A DNA stretch of 64,000 nt from Desulfovibrio sp. Marseille-P6017 (GCA_900604495.1 UWOR01000001.1:248001-312000), one strand, 5' to 3'. Counted from the first letter of the stretch, positions 35,667 through 45,631 are shown. Notes: generated from the sequence alone by a model not told the origin. Numbers and translations are program-made.

Positions 35667-37160
35667 ATGTCAAGTTTTGAAAGTCTAACACCACTTAATG
35701 GTTTAGATTTTAACAATTTAATAAATGCAAGACAAAATAACTATGCCTGGTCAATTAGTGGTTTAGGCGATTATATATATGTTGGTACTGGTAGAAATAT
35801 AATACCTCTATACTCTAGCTTATATATACAAAACTTAAGATTCCCACTATCTTTAACTCCAACAGTACAGGATGATAGAGCTGAGATTTGGAGACTAAGA
35901 AAAGATGGTAATTCTACTTGGGAGAAGGTGCTTAAAGCTCCTTATAATAGTAATATCTATGGATTTAGATATATGGTTAACTATAGAGCTTATAATGGTA
36001 ATCCAGCTCTATATGCAGCTGGCACATGTTTGCCACCTAACAAACTAAAAATATACAAATCAGTAAATGGTATAGACTGGATGGAAACAAAATCTACGGT
36101 TTATAATCGAGGAACACTAGAAGGAAACTCTTCAAGAGCTATGGTTATATTTGATAATAAACTATATGTAGCTAATATTGATGAGGGTGGTCAAGTAACT
36201 TATCCTCTATTATATAGTAATATAGACCCAGAATTTTTCTCTTGGGAACTAGAAACTTATCCTAGCTCAACTCCAAATTTTGATCCAAATAAAAATCCTT
36301 CCGGTGCAATAGTAAATATGGCTGTTTTTAATAATCGTTTATATTTAGCAACATCTATAAATAATAAGATAAGAGTTTGGAGAACAGATACTAATAAAAC
36401 TGAACTTAATAAATGGACACTTGTAGTTGATGGTTTTGGTAATCCATCTAATACTGTAACTTTAGCTATGGGTGTATTTAAAAATCATCTTTATTTAAGT
36501 GGAACAAAAGAGTTGCCATTGTCTTGGATAATACCTCAAGGATTTGATCTAATAAGATTAGATAAAGATGATAAGGTTGAAATGATTGTAGGTCCTAATA
36601 GTATATCTGGTATTAATTCTGGTTTTAACAATCCATTTAATGTTTATGGATGGCAAATACAAGAATATAATGGTGCTTTATATATAAGTACTTTTGATAG
36701 TGCTTTATTTATGCAACTTATATTAGAAATATTATCTTCTTATAGATCTGATGATGCTTTATCTTCAGAGTTAGTTGATACCTTAATTAAAATGTATAGA
36801 ATTATAGTAAGACTTTTAAATGAATTTAACTATCCTTTTGGATTTAATTTATATAAATCCTTAGATGGTGTACACTTCTTACCAGTATTTTTAAATGGTT
36901 TAGGTAATAGATATAATTATGGAGGTAGAATTTTATATGTAGATTCTTTAAATGACTTATATCTAGGAACTGCTAATCCATTCCAAGGCTTAGAAGTTTG
37001 GAAATATAACCTTAAATACCCTAGTAATGATATGTTTAATACACAATCGCTTCCTAATTACAATAAGTTAATTGACTCTATACAAGAATTCTTCCCAGAA
37101 CTAAATGAATCTACTATGAATCTATTCAAAACTTTAATAGATTCATTATCTATAAACTAG
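35667..37160 (+). CDS. Beta-propeller-like protein of unknown function
   Basis: A 497-residue protein I cannot assign. It has at least five repeats of a hydrophobic strand, an Asn/Asp turn and then LY[IV] plus small residues: DYIYVGTG, PALYAAGT, NKLYVANI, NRLYLATS, NHLYLSGT, GALYISTF and NDLYLGTA. These are followed by WRLRKDG, KIYKSVNG or LYKSLDG strands, the pattern of beta-propeller blades. A helical segment (about 345-385) interrupts the last blades, and the C-terminal 45 residues look helical. There is no signal peptide or anchor. It is monocistronic, with GGTGTTGATT before the ATG and a strong terminator behind. Confidence 0.75.
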   Translation: MSSFESLTPLNGLDFNNLINARQNNYAWSISGLGDYIYVGTGRNIIPLYSSLYIQNLRFPLSLTPTVQDDRAEIWRLRKDGNSTWEKVLKAPYNSNIYGFRYMVNYRAYNGNPALYAAGTCLPPNKLKIYKSVNGIDWMETKSTVYNRGTLEGNSSRAMVIFDNKLYVANIDEGGQVTYPLLYSNIDPEFFSWELETYPSSTPNFDPNKNPSGAIVNMAVFNNRLYLATSINNKIRVWRTDTNKTELNKWTLVVDGFGNPSNTVTLAMGVFKNHLYLSGTKELPLSWIIPQGFDLIRLDKDDKVEMIVGPNSISGINSGFNNPFNVYGWQIQEYNGALYISTFDSALFMQLILEILSSYRSDDALSSELVDTLIKMYRIIVRLLNEFNYPFGFNLYKSLDGVHFLPVFLNGLGNRYNYGGRILYVDSLNDLYLGTANPFQGLEVWKYNLKYPSNDMFNTQSLPNYNKLIDSIQEFFPELNESTMNLFKTLIDSLSIN

Positions 37161-37175
37161 TTAACTATCTAAACA

Positions 37176-37210
37176 AAAAGGTTGAACATAATAATGTTCA
37201 ACCTTTTTTT
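37176..37210. terminator. Bidirectional terminator
   Basis: A 15-bp perfect stem (AAAAAGGTTGAACAT and its complement) with a 4-base loop between convergent genes; serves the propeller gene and the PTS gene. Confidence 0.9.
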
Positions 37211-37217
37211 ATATTAT

Positions 37218-39269
37218 TTATTTTGTTATAGTAACTCTATTACTTTCTTTTAAATTACATTTACCAGTTTTTACTGTGATTTTTTCATTTGATTCTAAGT
37301 TCGTAAATATAACTGGAGTTATACTAGAAGTTGCATTTTCTTCTATATATTTTAAATCCATTTTAGCAAGTTTATCACCAGCTTTAACTTTATCTCCTAC
37401 ATTTACAGCTAAATCAAATCCTTTACCTTCTAGTTTAACTGTTTCTATTCCCATGTGTATAAGTATTTCTCTTCCTGCATCAGATTTTATTATTACTGCA
37501 TGCTTAGTTGGGAATATAACTTCCACACTACCATCAACTGGAGAACATATTACTCCATCACTTGATTTTATTGCAAATCCATCTCCCATTAACTTACTTG
37601 AGAAAACTTCATCTGGAACATCTGATAATTCTAAAATTTGTCCATTAGTTAAAGACATTACCTCTTCAGAACAAGATATTGCTAACTCTGTACTTGAATT
37701 TTCTTCAATTTTAGTAACTTCTTTTTTAACTTCTTTATTTTCAGATTTATTAACAATTAATTTACCTGATATTATTTCGTTTATTTCTGATTTTAAAGTA
37801 TCTGATTTTGTACCGAATATAGCTTGTACATTGTTTCCTACAACCATAACACCAGCTGCACCAAGCTCTTTTAATTTATCTTTATCTACTTTTTCTATAT
37901 CTTCAACTTGTACTCTAAGTCTAGTTATACAAGCATCTAAACTCTTTAAGTTTTCTTTATTTCCTAAAGCTATTAATATTTCGTTTGCTAATTCACCTTT
38001 TCCTAAGCTAGATGAAGAACTTACTTCTTCTGTTTCATCTTCTCTACCTGGAGTCTTTAAGTCAAACTTTCTTATCATAAATCTAAATCCGAAGTAGTAT
38101 ATTACTGCAAGTCCTGCACCTACTACTAAAACAAAATACCAAGGTGTTCTATTTGGTATTATACCAAATAAAGTAAAGTCTATAAGACCACCTGAGAATG
38201 TCATACCTATTTTAACATTTAATATTTGCATTAACATAAATGATAAACCTGCAAATACACAGTGTACTGCAAATAATACTGGAGCTACGAATAAGAATGC
38301 AAATTCTATTGGCTCAGTTATACCAGTTAAGAATGAAGTTAATGCTGCTGATGCCATTATACCAGCAACGTATTTTTTCTTTTCAGGTTTTGCTTCATGT
38401 ACCATAGCTAAAGCTGCTGCTGGAAGTCCAAACATCATGAATGGGAATTTACCAGTCATGAATGTACCAGCTGTAAATTCTACACCATCTTTAAGTTGTG
38501 CAAACCATATACTTTGATCTCCCATTACAAGATCTCCTGCACTGTTTACATACTCACCAAATTGATACCAGAATGGATTATAAAATGCATGATGTAATCC
38601 AAATGGTATTAACGCTCTTTCTATAACTCCAAATAAGAATGCTGCTAAAGTTCTGTTAGCATCTATAACTGTTTGAGAGAATGACATTAACCCCATTTGT
38701 ATTGGAGGCCATACGAATGTTAATGCTACACCTATTAATAATGCTAATACTGATGTTATAATAGGAACGAATCTTTTCCCTGCAAAGAAACCTAAATATT
38801 GAGGTAATTCAATTTTATAGAATTTCTTATACATACTTGATGCAAGAATACCTATGATGATACCACCAAATACACCTGTTTGTATTGTAGGTATACCTAA
38901 AACATTAGCATACATAGGGCCAGTCATATCAGCTGTTATTCCAGCTGTAACACTCATAGCCTTATTCATTACTAACATACCAACGATTGCTGCAAGAGCT
39001 GCAACACCCTCACCATCAGTTAAACCAACTGCAACACCTACTGCAAATATTAAAGGTAAGTTATCAAATATTATTTGACCACAACCTTCCATCATACTTG
39101 CTATTAAAGCAACTGTACCATTTGCTAAGAATGGCATATATGATATAACATTTTCATTTACTAATGCATTACCTAATCCTAAAAGTATACCTGCTGCTGG
39201 AAGTATAGCAACTGGTAGCATTAGCGACTTACCAACTTTTTGTAAAACACCGAATAATTTCTTAAACAT
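37218..39269 (-). CDS. PTS glucose-family transporter, IICBA
   Basis: A 683-residue phosphotransferase permease. Residues 1-400 are the membrane IIC domain ([30 protein letters not shown]), about 420-500 the IIB domain with phospho-Cys in DACITRLRV, and about 540-665 the IIA domain with active His in [14 protein letters not shown]. Uptake and phosphorylation of glucose, or possibly another glucoside such as N-acetylglucosamine or maltose, is predicted; the exact sugar is not readable. Control is by the antitermination leader at 39328-39481 and the LicT-type gene upstream. Confidence 0.9.
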   Translation of the reverse strand: MFKKLFGVLQKVGKSLMLPVAILPAAGILLGLGNALVNENVISYMPFLANGTVALIASMMEGCGQIIFDNLPLIFAVGVAVGLTDGEGVAALAAIVGMLVMNKAMSVTAGITADMTGPMYANVLGIPTIQTGVFGGIIIGILASSMYKKFYKIELPQYLGFFAGKRFVPIITSVLALLIGVALTFVWPPIQMGLMSFSQTVIDANRTLAAFLFGVIERALIPFGLHHAFYNPFWYQFGEYVNSAGDLVMGDQSIWFAQLKDGVEFTAGTFMTGKFPFMMFGLPAAALAMVHEAKPEKKKYVAGIMASAALTSFLTGITEPIEFAFLFVAPVLFAVHCVFAGLSFMLMQILNVKIGMTFSGGLIDFTLFGIIPNRTPWYFVLVVGAGLAVIYYFGFRFMIRKFDLKTPGREDETEEVSSSSSLGKGELANEILIALGNKENLKSLDACITRLRVQVEDIEKVDKDKLKELGAAGVMVVGNNVQAIFGTKSDTLKSEINEIISGKLIVNKSENKEVKKEVTKIEENSSTELAISCSEEVMSLTNGQILELSDVPDEVFSSKLMGDGFAIKSSDGVICSPVDGSVEVIFPTKHAVIIKSDAGREILIHMGIETVKLEGKGFDLAVNVGDKVKAGDKLAKMDLKYIEENATSSITPVIFTNLESNEKITVKTGKCNLKESNRVTITK

Positions 39270-39327
39270 TGCTTTTAATCTCCCTTTCTTATTTTATAAT
39301 TGTTAAAATTTATTTGATTATTGCTAT

Positions 39328-39465
39328 AAAAAAAGACTTAAGCTTATAGAAATATACAATTATCTTTAATAGATATAAGTATCTAAGCCTACCCTAAAAG
39401 TATGCGTATAACCTAAACCTACTAAAACAATAATCATATATTCTTATAAACCTAAGTCTTGCCTG
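39328..39465 (-). terminator. Leader terminator upstream of the PTS gene
   Basis: On the minus strand the 3' half of the RAT (AAGACTTAGGTTTATA) can pair with TATAGCTTAAGTCTT-like sequence about 100 bases later (plus-strand 39334-39356), followed by seven T. Pairing is good but not perfect. The loop is far longer than in typical bgl-type leaders. Mutually exclusive with RAT folding. Confidence 0.7.
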
Positions 39466-39481
39466 CCAAACAGTAACAACC
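39451..39481 (-). promoter_or_regulatory. RAT antitermination site for the PTS gene
   Basis: On the minus strand GGTTGTTACTG, a short spacer, then GCAGGCAAGACTTAGG, matching the LicT/SacY-type ribonucleic antiterminator. It lies only 11 bases after the licT stop codon and overlaps the 5' arm of the terminator described above. Confidence 0.9.
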
Positions 39482-39491
39482 TTAATACGGT

Positions 39492-40352
39492 TTAATTTAT
39501 GATTGATTTTTCTTCTATTTTTATAACTTCTATTACCCTATTAATATGAAGTATTAAGTATAAAAGCTCATCTTCACTGACAACATATTCATAGTGTTCT
39601 TCTATAAATGTTTTTATTTTACTTGCACATTTATATGAATCTTCATATTTTTCTTTTATAATTCCTAAAAGTTCATTTTGTTTATTTTCTTTGCTTTCAT
39701 TTTTTATTAATCTTTTTGCAAAAAACTTTAAATGAGTTAATAATCTTTCATAGTTCATTTCATTTTGATTAAACTCAACGGAGTAATAATACCTTATAAT
39801 ATTAAGTATTTCTTTAACTATCTTTGTCATTAAAAATGATTCAGATGTATTTTCATTATAATTGGCATTTACTATATGCATGGCTATAAAAGCTGCTTCA
39901 TCTTCTGGTAGGTTAACATCAAATTCTTTATTTAAGTAACCGATTGCCCAAATACCAATTTCAAATTCTCTTTTATGAATTCTTCTTATTTCATAAAGTA
40001 ATTCATTTTTTATTTCTATATTTTCTTTATGTCTTTTAAGTGCAAATGCTATATGATCTGTAAGTGCCACATATATATAGTCATATAATTCAGCTTTTAG
40101 CTTTGTTTCAGCATATTCAACTATAGCCGAACTAGCTTTAAATACATCTTCATCAACCTCAAGGGCTAGTTTGCTTATCTTATTTTTGAAACCTTCATCT
40201 TCAGCTACAAACTTTTTTTCTATTTTACTCTCGTCAGCTAATTGGCCTAATTTTTTTTGAAATCCTATACCACAACCTGTAAGTATTAGCTGTTTATTGT
40301 TTTCATCTTTTACCAATACCACATTGTTGTTATAAACTCTTTCAATAATCAT
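39492..40352 (-). CDS. licT: LicT/BglG-type transcriptional antiterminator
   Basis: An RNA-binding antiterminator of 286 residues. Residues 1-55 form the CAT RNA-binding domain (VYNNNVVLVKDENNKQLILTG, GIGFQKKLGQ), followed by PRD1 (His in ALTDHIAFAL and IRRIHKREFE) and PRD2 (His in LLTHLKFFAKR and LILHINRVI), the sites phosphorylated by HPr and enzyme II. Start at the ATG at 40352; a longer frame to 40469 would run through the RAT and terminator and is rejected. Both this gene and the PTS gene carry RAT sites, so it regulates itself and its sugar transporter. Confidence 0.93.
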   Translation of the reverse strand: MIIERVYNNNVVLVKDENNKQLILTGCGIGFQKKLGQLADESKIEKKFVAEDEGFKNKISKLALEVDEDVFKASSAIVEYAETKLKAELYDYIYVALTDHIAFALKRHKENIEIKNELLYEIRRIHKREFEIGIWAIGYLNKEFDVNLPEDEAAFIAMHIVNANYNENTSESFLMTKIVKEILNIIRYYYSVEFNQNEMNYERLLTHLKFFAKRLIKNESKENKQNELLGIIKEKYEDSYKCASKIKTFIEEHYEYVVSEDELLYLILHINRVIEVIKIEEKSIIN

Positions 40353-40396
40353 CCTTACTTGTACCCCCTCTAACTGACTATAAATATGTATAAAAT

Positions 40397-40449
40397 TAAA
40401 AATACCTAAATTAAGATACAGCAATGCTGTAAAACTTAACCTAGGTATT
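40397..40449 (-). terminator. Leader terminator upstream of licT
   Basis: A long near-perfect hairpin (AATACCTAGGTTAAG...ACAGCA / TGCTGT...CTTAATTTAGGTATT) followed by TTTTTAA on the minus strand. Its 5' arm overlaps the RAT 3' half, the classic antitermination layout. Confidence 0.85.
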
Positions 40450-40472
40450 GCCTGCATTATCAGTAACAATCC
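40440..40472 (-). promoter_or_regulatory. RAT antitermination site for licT
   Basis: On the minus strand GGATTGTTACTG, spacer ATAAT, GCAGGCAATACCTAGG: an excellent match to the LicT target consensus. Confidence 0.92.
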
Positions 40473-40514
40473 AATAATAGTTAATTGAATTAGTTTTATA
40501 TTTATTATAATTTA

Positions 40515-40543
40515 ATTCTAGTATAATACATATTTAGTGTCAA
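40515..40543 (-). promoter_or_regulatory. Promoter of licT
   Basis: On the minus strand TTGACA, 17-base spacer, TAGAAT; the transcript would begin about 35 bases before the RAT. Confidence 0.8.
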
Positions 40544-40577
40544 GTTTTTTCTATTTAAAATATATAATATTTTTATA

Positions 40578-42563
40578 TTACATTTCCTTTATTAAACCTT
40601 TTCTATACGCTAATAAAAGTAATTTTAAATCCTTTATTTCATCTTGTATTTTTTCTCCAGCTTCAGTATCTTTAACTCTTCTTCTTTTTACCTTATGTTC
40701 TACAACAACAGTAGTTGATAATATATCACTTTCGTTCGCTATAGCTTCTTCTGCTGAGCTAAAAGGTTCGTGAGATACTAACTGTAAGCTATAAGAATTG
40801 TATATTAAAGTATACCCAGCAATACCAGTTTTCTTTTGATATGCTTTTGAGAATCCTCCGTCTATAACTAAAATTCTTCCATTAGCTTTTATTGGGCTTT
40901 CTCCATTTTTACTTTCTACAGGAACATGTCCATTTATTATATGAGATTCTTCAAAATCCAACTCAAATTCATCGAAAATTCTTTTACATATTGTCTCATC
41001 TTCTCTTAAGAAATAATATGGATTTTTATTTTCTTTATGAGCTTCTTTTTCTGATATAAAGTATCTTTCAAAAGTTGTCATATCATCTTTTCCAAATAAA
41101 GATGAGCATTTTCCAGTCCATAAATACCACATAATATCCATTCCATATTGTTTTTGTAATGTATTTTCAGCAAAGAAATAACCTTCTCTAGCTAAAGCTT
41201 CCATTTTGTCCATTAAGGCTCTACCTTTATATTCTTTATTTTTTATATTCATAGGCATAAAGCTTCCGTCTTCATTTAATGGTATACATCCATGGAATAA
41301 TAAATTTGAATTTGCTTTTAAATAAATGCTACCCTTTGAAAATAAGAATGAAACATGTTTTTGAAGTTTTTCACTTCCTTTAAAAGAAGATATTAATTTT
41401 TCTACTAAGATTTCTTCTGCTTTAGTTAGCTTATATGGATTTTTAGGGTCTATTGTTGGGAAGTAATTATCTTTTAATTTATATACTTTTCCTTTTAAAT
41501 TAATCGTTCCTTCTTCATAGTTTATCTTATCTAGTAATAATCTATGATTCATATCAAATTCAGGTCTTCTATTTATTACTTCTCCCTCTAGTTTGAATTG
41601 TATTATACTTATAGCTTTATGCATTTTTGCAATAAGACCTTTTTCACTATTTGATACGTTTTGTTCTCCTACTTTAGGTAAAAACTCCTTACAAGGGTCA
41701 TCTTTGTAAGCATCCATTGCAAAGGTAGCAAGTGGCAATAAGTTAATTCCATAAAAATCTTCCGCTATATCTAAATTTGCATATCTTGCACAAATTCTAA
41801 GTGCATTAGCTATATTAACAGGTTGTCCAGCAGCTGCGCCCATCCATAATATATCATGGTTCCCCCACTGTATATCTACACTATGATGCTGCATTAGCAT
41901 ATCCATAATAATATCAGGTCTTGGACCTCTATCATATATATCTCCTATTATATGTAACCTATCAACTACTAATTTTTGTATTACTTTAGATATTGCTATT
42001 ATAAACTCTTTAGCTCTGTCTATTTCAATAATAGTCTCAACTATACTATGGTAGTATTCATGCTTATGGTCGCTACTATTATCTGGATGTAATAATTCCT
42101 CCATTATATATCTAAATTCTTCTGGTAAGAATTTTCTAACCTTAGATCTTGTGTATTTGCTTGATGTATACCTGCAAAGTTCTATAAGTCTATACATGTT
42201 TATTCTATAAAAATCTTCTATGTCAGTTTCTTCCTTAGATATTAAATCTAATTTTTGTTCTGGATAATAAACAAGAGTCGCTAACATCTTCTTTTCCGAT
42301 TCTCTTATGCTATTAGAAAAAAGCTCTTCTATCTTTCTTTTTATAACTCCTGATCCATTTTTTAATACATGTACAAATGGTTCATACTCACCATGTATAT
42401 CAGTTAAAAAATGTTCTGTTCCCTTAGGAAGATTAAGTATTGCTTCTAAATTTATAATTTCTTCACTAGCCTTAGATATGCTAGGGTACTGTTTCGATAG
42501 TAATCTTAAATATTTAATATTATTATTTAAATAATCATCTGACACAGTTGATAATTCTCTCAT
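40578..42563 (-). CDS. fbp: Class III fructose-1,6-bisphosphatase
   Basis: A 661-residue Firmicute-type gluconeogenic phosphatase of the metallophosphoesterase fold. Metal-binding motifs: [11 protein letters not shown] near residue 80, [32 protein letters not shown] and DGGFSKAYQ. Length matches the family (about 640-670). It acts against glycolysis, and lies next to, but transcribed separately from, the glucose PTS locus. No clear -35/-10 pair could be chosen upstream. Confidence 0.95.
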   Translation of the reverse strand: MRELSTVSDDYLNNNIKYLRLLSKQYPSISKASEEIINLEAILNLPKGTEHFLTDIHGEYEPFVHVLKNGSGVIKRKIEELFSNSIRESEKKMLATLVYYPEQKLDLISKEETDIEDFYRINMYRLIELCRYTSSKYTRSKVRKFLPEEFRYIMEELLHPDNSSDHKHEYYHSIVETIIEIDRAKEFIIAISKVIQKLVVDRLHIIGDIYDRGPRPDIIMDMLMQHHSVDIQWGNHDILWMGAAAGQPVNIANALRICARYANLDIAEDFYGINLLPLATFAMDAYKDDPCKEFLPKVGEQNVSNSEKGLIAKMHKAISIIQFKLEGEVINRRPEFDMNHRLLLDKINYEEGTINLKGKVYKLKDNYFPTIDPKNPYKLTKAEEILVEKLISSFKGSEKLQKHVSFLFSKGSIYLKANSNLLFHGCIPLNEDGSFMPMNIKNKEYKGRALMDKMEALAREGYFFAENTLQKQYGMDIMWYLWTGKCSSLFGKDDMTTFERYFISEKEAHKENKNPYYFLREDETICKRIFDEFELDFEESHIINGHVPVESKNGESPIKANGRILVIDGGFSKAYQKKTGIAGYTLIYNSYSLQLVSHEPFSSAEEAIANESDILSTTVVVEHKVKRRRVKDTEAGEKIQDEIKDLKLLLLAYRKGLIKEM

Positions 42564-42654
42564 TATTTTTCCTCCAACTTATCTTTTTCTACTTAATTAT
42601 TATAACATATTTATGTATATCTTTTTTTATATGCTATACTATTTATTTCAAAAA

Positions 42655-42697
42655 AATCTTGGTAATATAAATACATATTTATATATACCAAGATTTT
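42655..42697 (-). terminator. Terminator of the feo operon
   Basis: A long hairpin (AATCTTGGTA..., complement TACCAAGATT) with an AT-rich middle, followed on the minus strand by TTTTTT. It lies after the small Cys-rich gene. Confidence 0.85.
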
Positions 42698-42704
42698 ATT
42701 TTAT

Positions 42705-42857
42705 TTATTTTTTATTTGTTTTGCAAGCACTATCTGATGGACAGTTTTTACAACTACATCCACAGGTACTTTTTCCACTTTTGTAAGATTTAATTCCATT
42801 TTTTATAACATAAAATACTATTAAGAAAGCGCCTATTCCAATAATATAATTAATCAT
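42705..42857 (-). CDS. FeoB-associated Cys-rich membrane protein
   Basis: A 50-residue protein too short for many gene finders. One N-terminal membrane helix (MINYIIGIGAFLIVFYVI) is followed by a basic stretch and a cysteine cluster (STCGCSCKNCPSDSACK, five Cys). This is the plan of the FeoB_associated family found after feoB in clostridia, thought to act with FeoB, perhaps as a metal- or redox-sensing accessory. It starts 24 bp after feoB, with GGAAGTG ten bases before the ATG, and is followed by the operon terminator. Confidence 0.85.
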   Translation of the reverse strand: MINYIIGIGAFLIVFYVIKNGIKSYKSGKSTCGCSCKNCPSDSACKTNKK

Positions 42858-42881
42858 TAATTTAATTCACTTCCTTATTAT

Positions 42882-44984
42882 TTAAAATATCATCTGGCAT
42901 ATTATATAAGTTAAGAATGCAACTATCCATGCAACTATCATTTGGAAACCAACTGTAATACCAGTCCATTTCCAAGAACCCATTTCTCTTTTTATAGCTC
43001 CTACAGCTGCAAAGCATGGCATACATAATAAATTAAATATCATATATGAAAATGCTGATGCTTGAGTAAATACTGCTGCTACTTGTGGTATTGCCGCACT
43101 ACCTTCCATTGCAGCTTCAGTTATAGCATCAGATGCTCCAAATAAAACTCCGAAAGTAGATACTATATTTTCTTTTGCAATCCATCCTGTAACTACACCA
43201 ACTGAAGCTCTCCAGTCACCAAATCCTAAAGGAGCAAATATCCATTGAATACTTCTACCAATAGAAGCTAATATACTATCTTCCATTTCACACATTCCAG
43301 ATAAATTAAAGCTTGATAAAACCCATATCAATATTGTTGATGCTAAAATTATCGTTCCTGCTTTTATCGCAAAACCTTTTACTTTTTCCCATGCATGTAT
43401 TAAAACACTTTTTAATGTAGGTATTCTATATTGAGGAAGCTCCATTATAAAGTTTGATGCTTCTCCTTTTAATACAAACTTACTTAATATTAGTGCAGAT
43501 ACTACTGCAACAACTAGACCTAACATATATATTGTATACACTATGTTAGTTTGATTACTAGTTGCAAATAAAGTTGCTGCAAACATTAAATATATTGGAA
43601 GCTTTGCTCCACAAGACATAAACGGAGTTATCATCATAGTTATCTTACGATCTTTTTCATTTTCTAAAGTTCTAGATGCCATAAGCGCTGGAACAGAACA
43701 ACCAAATCCCATTAATAATGGAATAAATGATTTTCCTGATAAACCAAATTTTCTAAAAATCTTATCCATAACAAAAGCAACTCTAGCCATATATCCACTA
43801 TCTTCAAGTACTGACATAAGTAAGAATAAAACTAGTATTTGTGGTAAAAATGATACAACTCCACCTACACCAGCAAGTATTCCATCTCCTACAAGAGATA
43901 TTGCCCACTCAGCAGCTCCTAAATATTCTAACGAACTTAGTATAGTTTCAGTTAATGGTCCATCCCAAAAATCACAAACTATAGTCTGTAAATAAACACC
44001 AATTCCTATTATACTTTCTCCAAAAGTAATAGAGAAAAGTAAATACATTACAGCTAAAAATATAGGTATAGCTAAAATTCTATTAGTTAAAATTTTATCT
44101 ATTTTATCTGAAGTTGTTTCTTCTCTTTTTCCATTCTTAGGTTTTGATTTAGAAACCGTCTTATTTACTATCTTTGAAATAAATTTATATCTTTGATCTG
44201 CTATCTCTGACTCAATATCACCATCAAATTCTTCATTTGCTTTTGATAAAATATCTTGGATATCAATTTTTTCTGATACACTTAATGATTCATTTACTAT
44301 AGCATCTTCCTCTAAGATTTTTAATGCTTTCCATGTATTTATATCACTTTTATCACTTAATTTTGAATGTATTTTTTGAACATACTCTTCTATTTTCTCA
44401 GAAAATACATCAATACCTAAATCTAAACTAAGCGCTTCAGTTCCATCTACAGATATATGTACATCTTCTATGTCTTTTATAGAATCATGGTTATACATCT
44501 TAGCAACTTCTATAGCTGTATCCATTAGTTCTTTCATACCTTTTCCACTTCTAGCTATGACTGGAACAACTTTTACACCTAAGTATTTTTGAAGTTTTTC
44601 TATATTTATTTTAGTTCCTCTAGCTTCAACCTCATCCATCATATTAAGAGCTATAACTGTAGGAATCTTCGTTTCAAAAATTTGTAATGTAAGATACATA
44701 TTTCTTTCTATGTTTGTTGCATCTATTATATTTATAAGTACATCTGGTTTTTCATCAATAATATAATTCCTAGCTACTATCTCCTCTTGAGAATATGGAG
44801 ATAAAGAATAAATTCCTGGCAAATCTACTATATTTATATCTTTATTTTTCTTATACTTACCTTCTTTTTTCTCTACAGTTACACCTGGCCAGTTACCAAC
44901 ATGTTGTTTTGAGCCTGTTATTTCATTAAATACTGTAGTTTTACCACAGTTTGGATTTCCTGCTAACGCTATTGTATATCCCAT
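42882..44984 (-). CDS. feoB: Ferrous iron transporter FeoB
   Basis: A 700-residue inner membrane Fe(II) transporter. The N-terminal G domain has G1 GNPNCGKTT, G3 DLPGIYSL and G4 NMMDE, followed by a helical GDI-type spacer (about 175-290, longer and more Lys-rich than usual), then membrane Gate motifs including GFGCSVPALMASR and FMSCGAKLPIY. It follows the two feoA genes closely. Expression should be repressed by iron through the Fur boxes at the operon promoter. Confidence 0.96.
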   Translation of the reverse strand: MGYTIALAGNPNCGKTTVFNEITGSKQHVGNWPGVTVEKKEGKYKKNKDINIVDLPGIYSLSPYSQEEIVARNYIIDEKPDVLINIIDATNIERNMYLTLQIFETKIPTVIALNMMDEVEARGTKINIEKLQKYLGVKVVPVIARSGKGMKELMDTAIEVAKMYNHDSIKDIEDVHISVDGTEALSLDLGIDVFSEKIEEYVQKIHSKLSDKSDINTWKALKILEEDAIVNESLSVSEKIDIQDILSKANEEFDGDIESEIADQRYKFISKIVNKTVSKSKPKNGKREETTSDKIDKILTNRILAIPIFLAVMYLLFSITFGESIIGIGVYLQTIVCDFWDGPLTETILSSLEYLGAAEWAISLVGDGILAGVGGVVSFLPQILVLFLLMSVLEDSGYMARVAFVMDKIFRKFGLSGKSFIPLLMGFGCSVPALMASRTLENEKDRKITMMITPFMSCGAKLPIYLMFAATLFATSNQTNIVYTIYMLGLVVAVVSALILSKFVLKGEASNFIMELPQYRIPTLKSVLIHAWEKVKGFAIKAGTIILASTILIWVLSSFNLSGMCEMEDSILASIGRSIQWIFAPLGFGDWRASVGVVTGWIAKENIVSTFGVLFGASDAITEAAMEGSAAIPQVAAVFTQASAFSYMIFNLLCMPCFAAVGAIKREMGSWKWTGITVGFQMIVAWIVAFLTYIICQMIF

Positions 44985-44999
44985 AACATTTCCCCTCGA

Positions 45000-45218
45000 T
45001 TACTTTAATACTATATTTTGTGCCTCATCTTTTCTAAGGCTTAATTCATATCCTCTTATATTTATTTCTATTGGATCACCTAATGGTGCTACCTTAATAA
45101 CTTCAACTTTTACACCTGGTGTTACTCCCATATCCATTAATCGCCTTCTTATAGGCCCTTTTTCACCTATACTTTTTACTATTCCTGACTGACCAGGATT
45201 TAAATCCTTTAATGTCAT
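45000..45218 (-). CDS. feoA: FeoA, SH3-like ferrous iron transport protein (second copy)
   Basis: A 72-residue beta-barrel protein with family motifs GQSGIVKSI, RRRLMDMGVTPG and IEINIRGYELSLRK. FeoA binds FeoB at the membrane and is needed for Fe(II) uptake. It is 15 bp before feoB and 12 bp after the other feoA-like gene. Confidence 0.92.
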   Translation of the reverse strand: MTLKDLNPGQSGIVKSIGEKGPIRRRLMDMGVTPGVKVEVIKVAPLGDPIEINIRGYELSLRKDEAQNIVLK

Positions 45219-45230
45219 CTTTATCCCTCC

Positions 45231-45443
45231 TTAAGAAACTATTATTTTATTTGCAATTCCTTTATTTAAAGCTACTTTAGATCCTTTTACTAATAAAATA
45301 AGCCCACTTGGATTTTCAGCTACTATTTCTACTTTTTCGCCAACTATAAATCCTAAGCTTTGTAAATGCCTTTTTACAGAATCTTTAGCCCTTACTTCTA
45401 CTATTTTTCTCTTTTCTCCAATGCCTATCATACTTAATGCCAT
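45231..45443 (-). CDS. feoA: FeoA, SH3-like ferrous iron transport protein (first copy)
   Basis: 70 residues, diverged from the neighbouring FeoA: GEKRKIVEVRAKDSVKRHLQSLGFIVGEKVEIV, ending VALNKGIANKIIV. Two tandem FeoA genes are common in clostridia; the copies may have distinct contacts with FeoB. It is the first gene of the operon, preceded by GAGAAGGAGATG. Confidence 0.9.
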   Translation of the reverse strand: MALSMIGIGEKRKIVEVRAKDSVKRHLQSLGFIVGEKVEIVAENPSGLILLVKGSKVALNKGIANKIIVS

Positions 45444-45471
45444 TTTAACATCTCCTTCTCGTAAATAATTT

Positions 45472-45486
45472 TGAAAATCATTATCA
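45472..45486 (-). promoter_or_regulatory. Fur box 1
   Basis: On the minus strand TGATAATGATTTTCA, matching the Fur 7-1-7 consensus TGATAATNATTATCA in 14 of 15 positions; it lies at the predicted transcription start of the feo operon. Confidence 0.85.
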
Positions 45487-45494
45487 TCAATTCA

Positions 45495-45523
45495 ATTGTA
45501 GTCCTATTGGTAATCATTGTCAA
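45495..45523 (-). promoter_or_regulatory. Promoter of the feo operon with Fur box 2 at 45508-45522
   Basis: On the minus strand TTGACA, 17-base spacer, TACAAT. A second Fur-like box, TGACAATGATTACCA, overlaps the -35 element and spacer. Binding at both boxes would block RNA polymerase when iron is abundant. Confidence 0.8.
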
Positions 45524-45552
45524 TTAATATTTATTTTTGATATATAAAAAAT

Positions 45553-45576
45553 GAGTTATCTCCTTTGAGATAACTC
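45553..45576 (-). terminator. Terminator of the DUF11 gene
   Basis: A 10-bp stem (GAGTTATCTC / GAGATAACTC) with a 4-base loop, followed on the minus strand by ATTTTTTATA. The same stem sequence recurs in the PFOR terminator at 47256. Confidence 0.85.
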
Positions 45577-45631
45577 GTTTCACTTTATAACTTATTATTT
45601 AGCTGATTTAATTAGTTGAATTTTTATTACT

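Noticed and set aside
37276..38097. Long plus-strand open frame of 273 residues
   Set aside because: It lies antisense to the PTS IICBA gene, has a low-complexity Ser/Leu/Phe composition typical of reversed codons, and no ribosome binding site.
40353..40469. N-terminal extension of LicT
   Set aside because: This stretch is the RAT and terminator leader; the CAT domain begins at the ATG at 40352.
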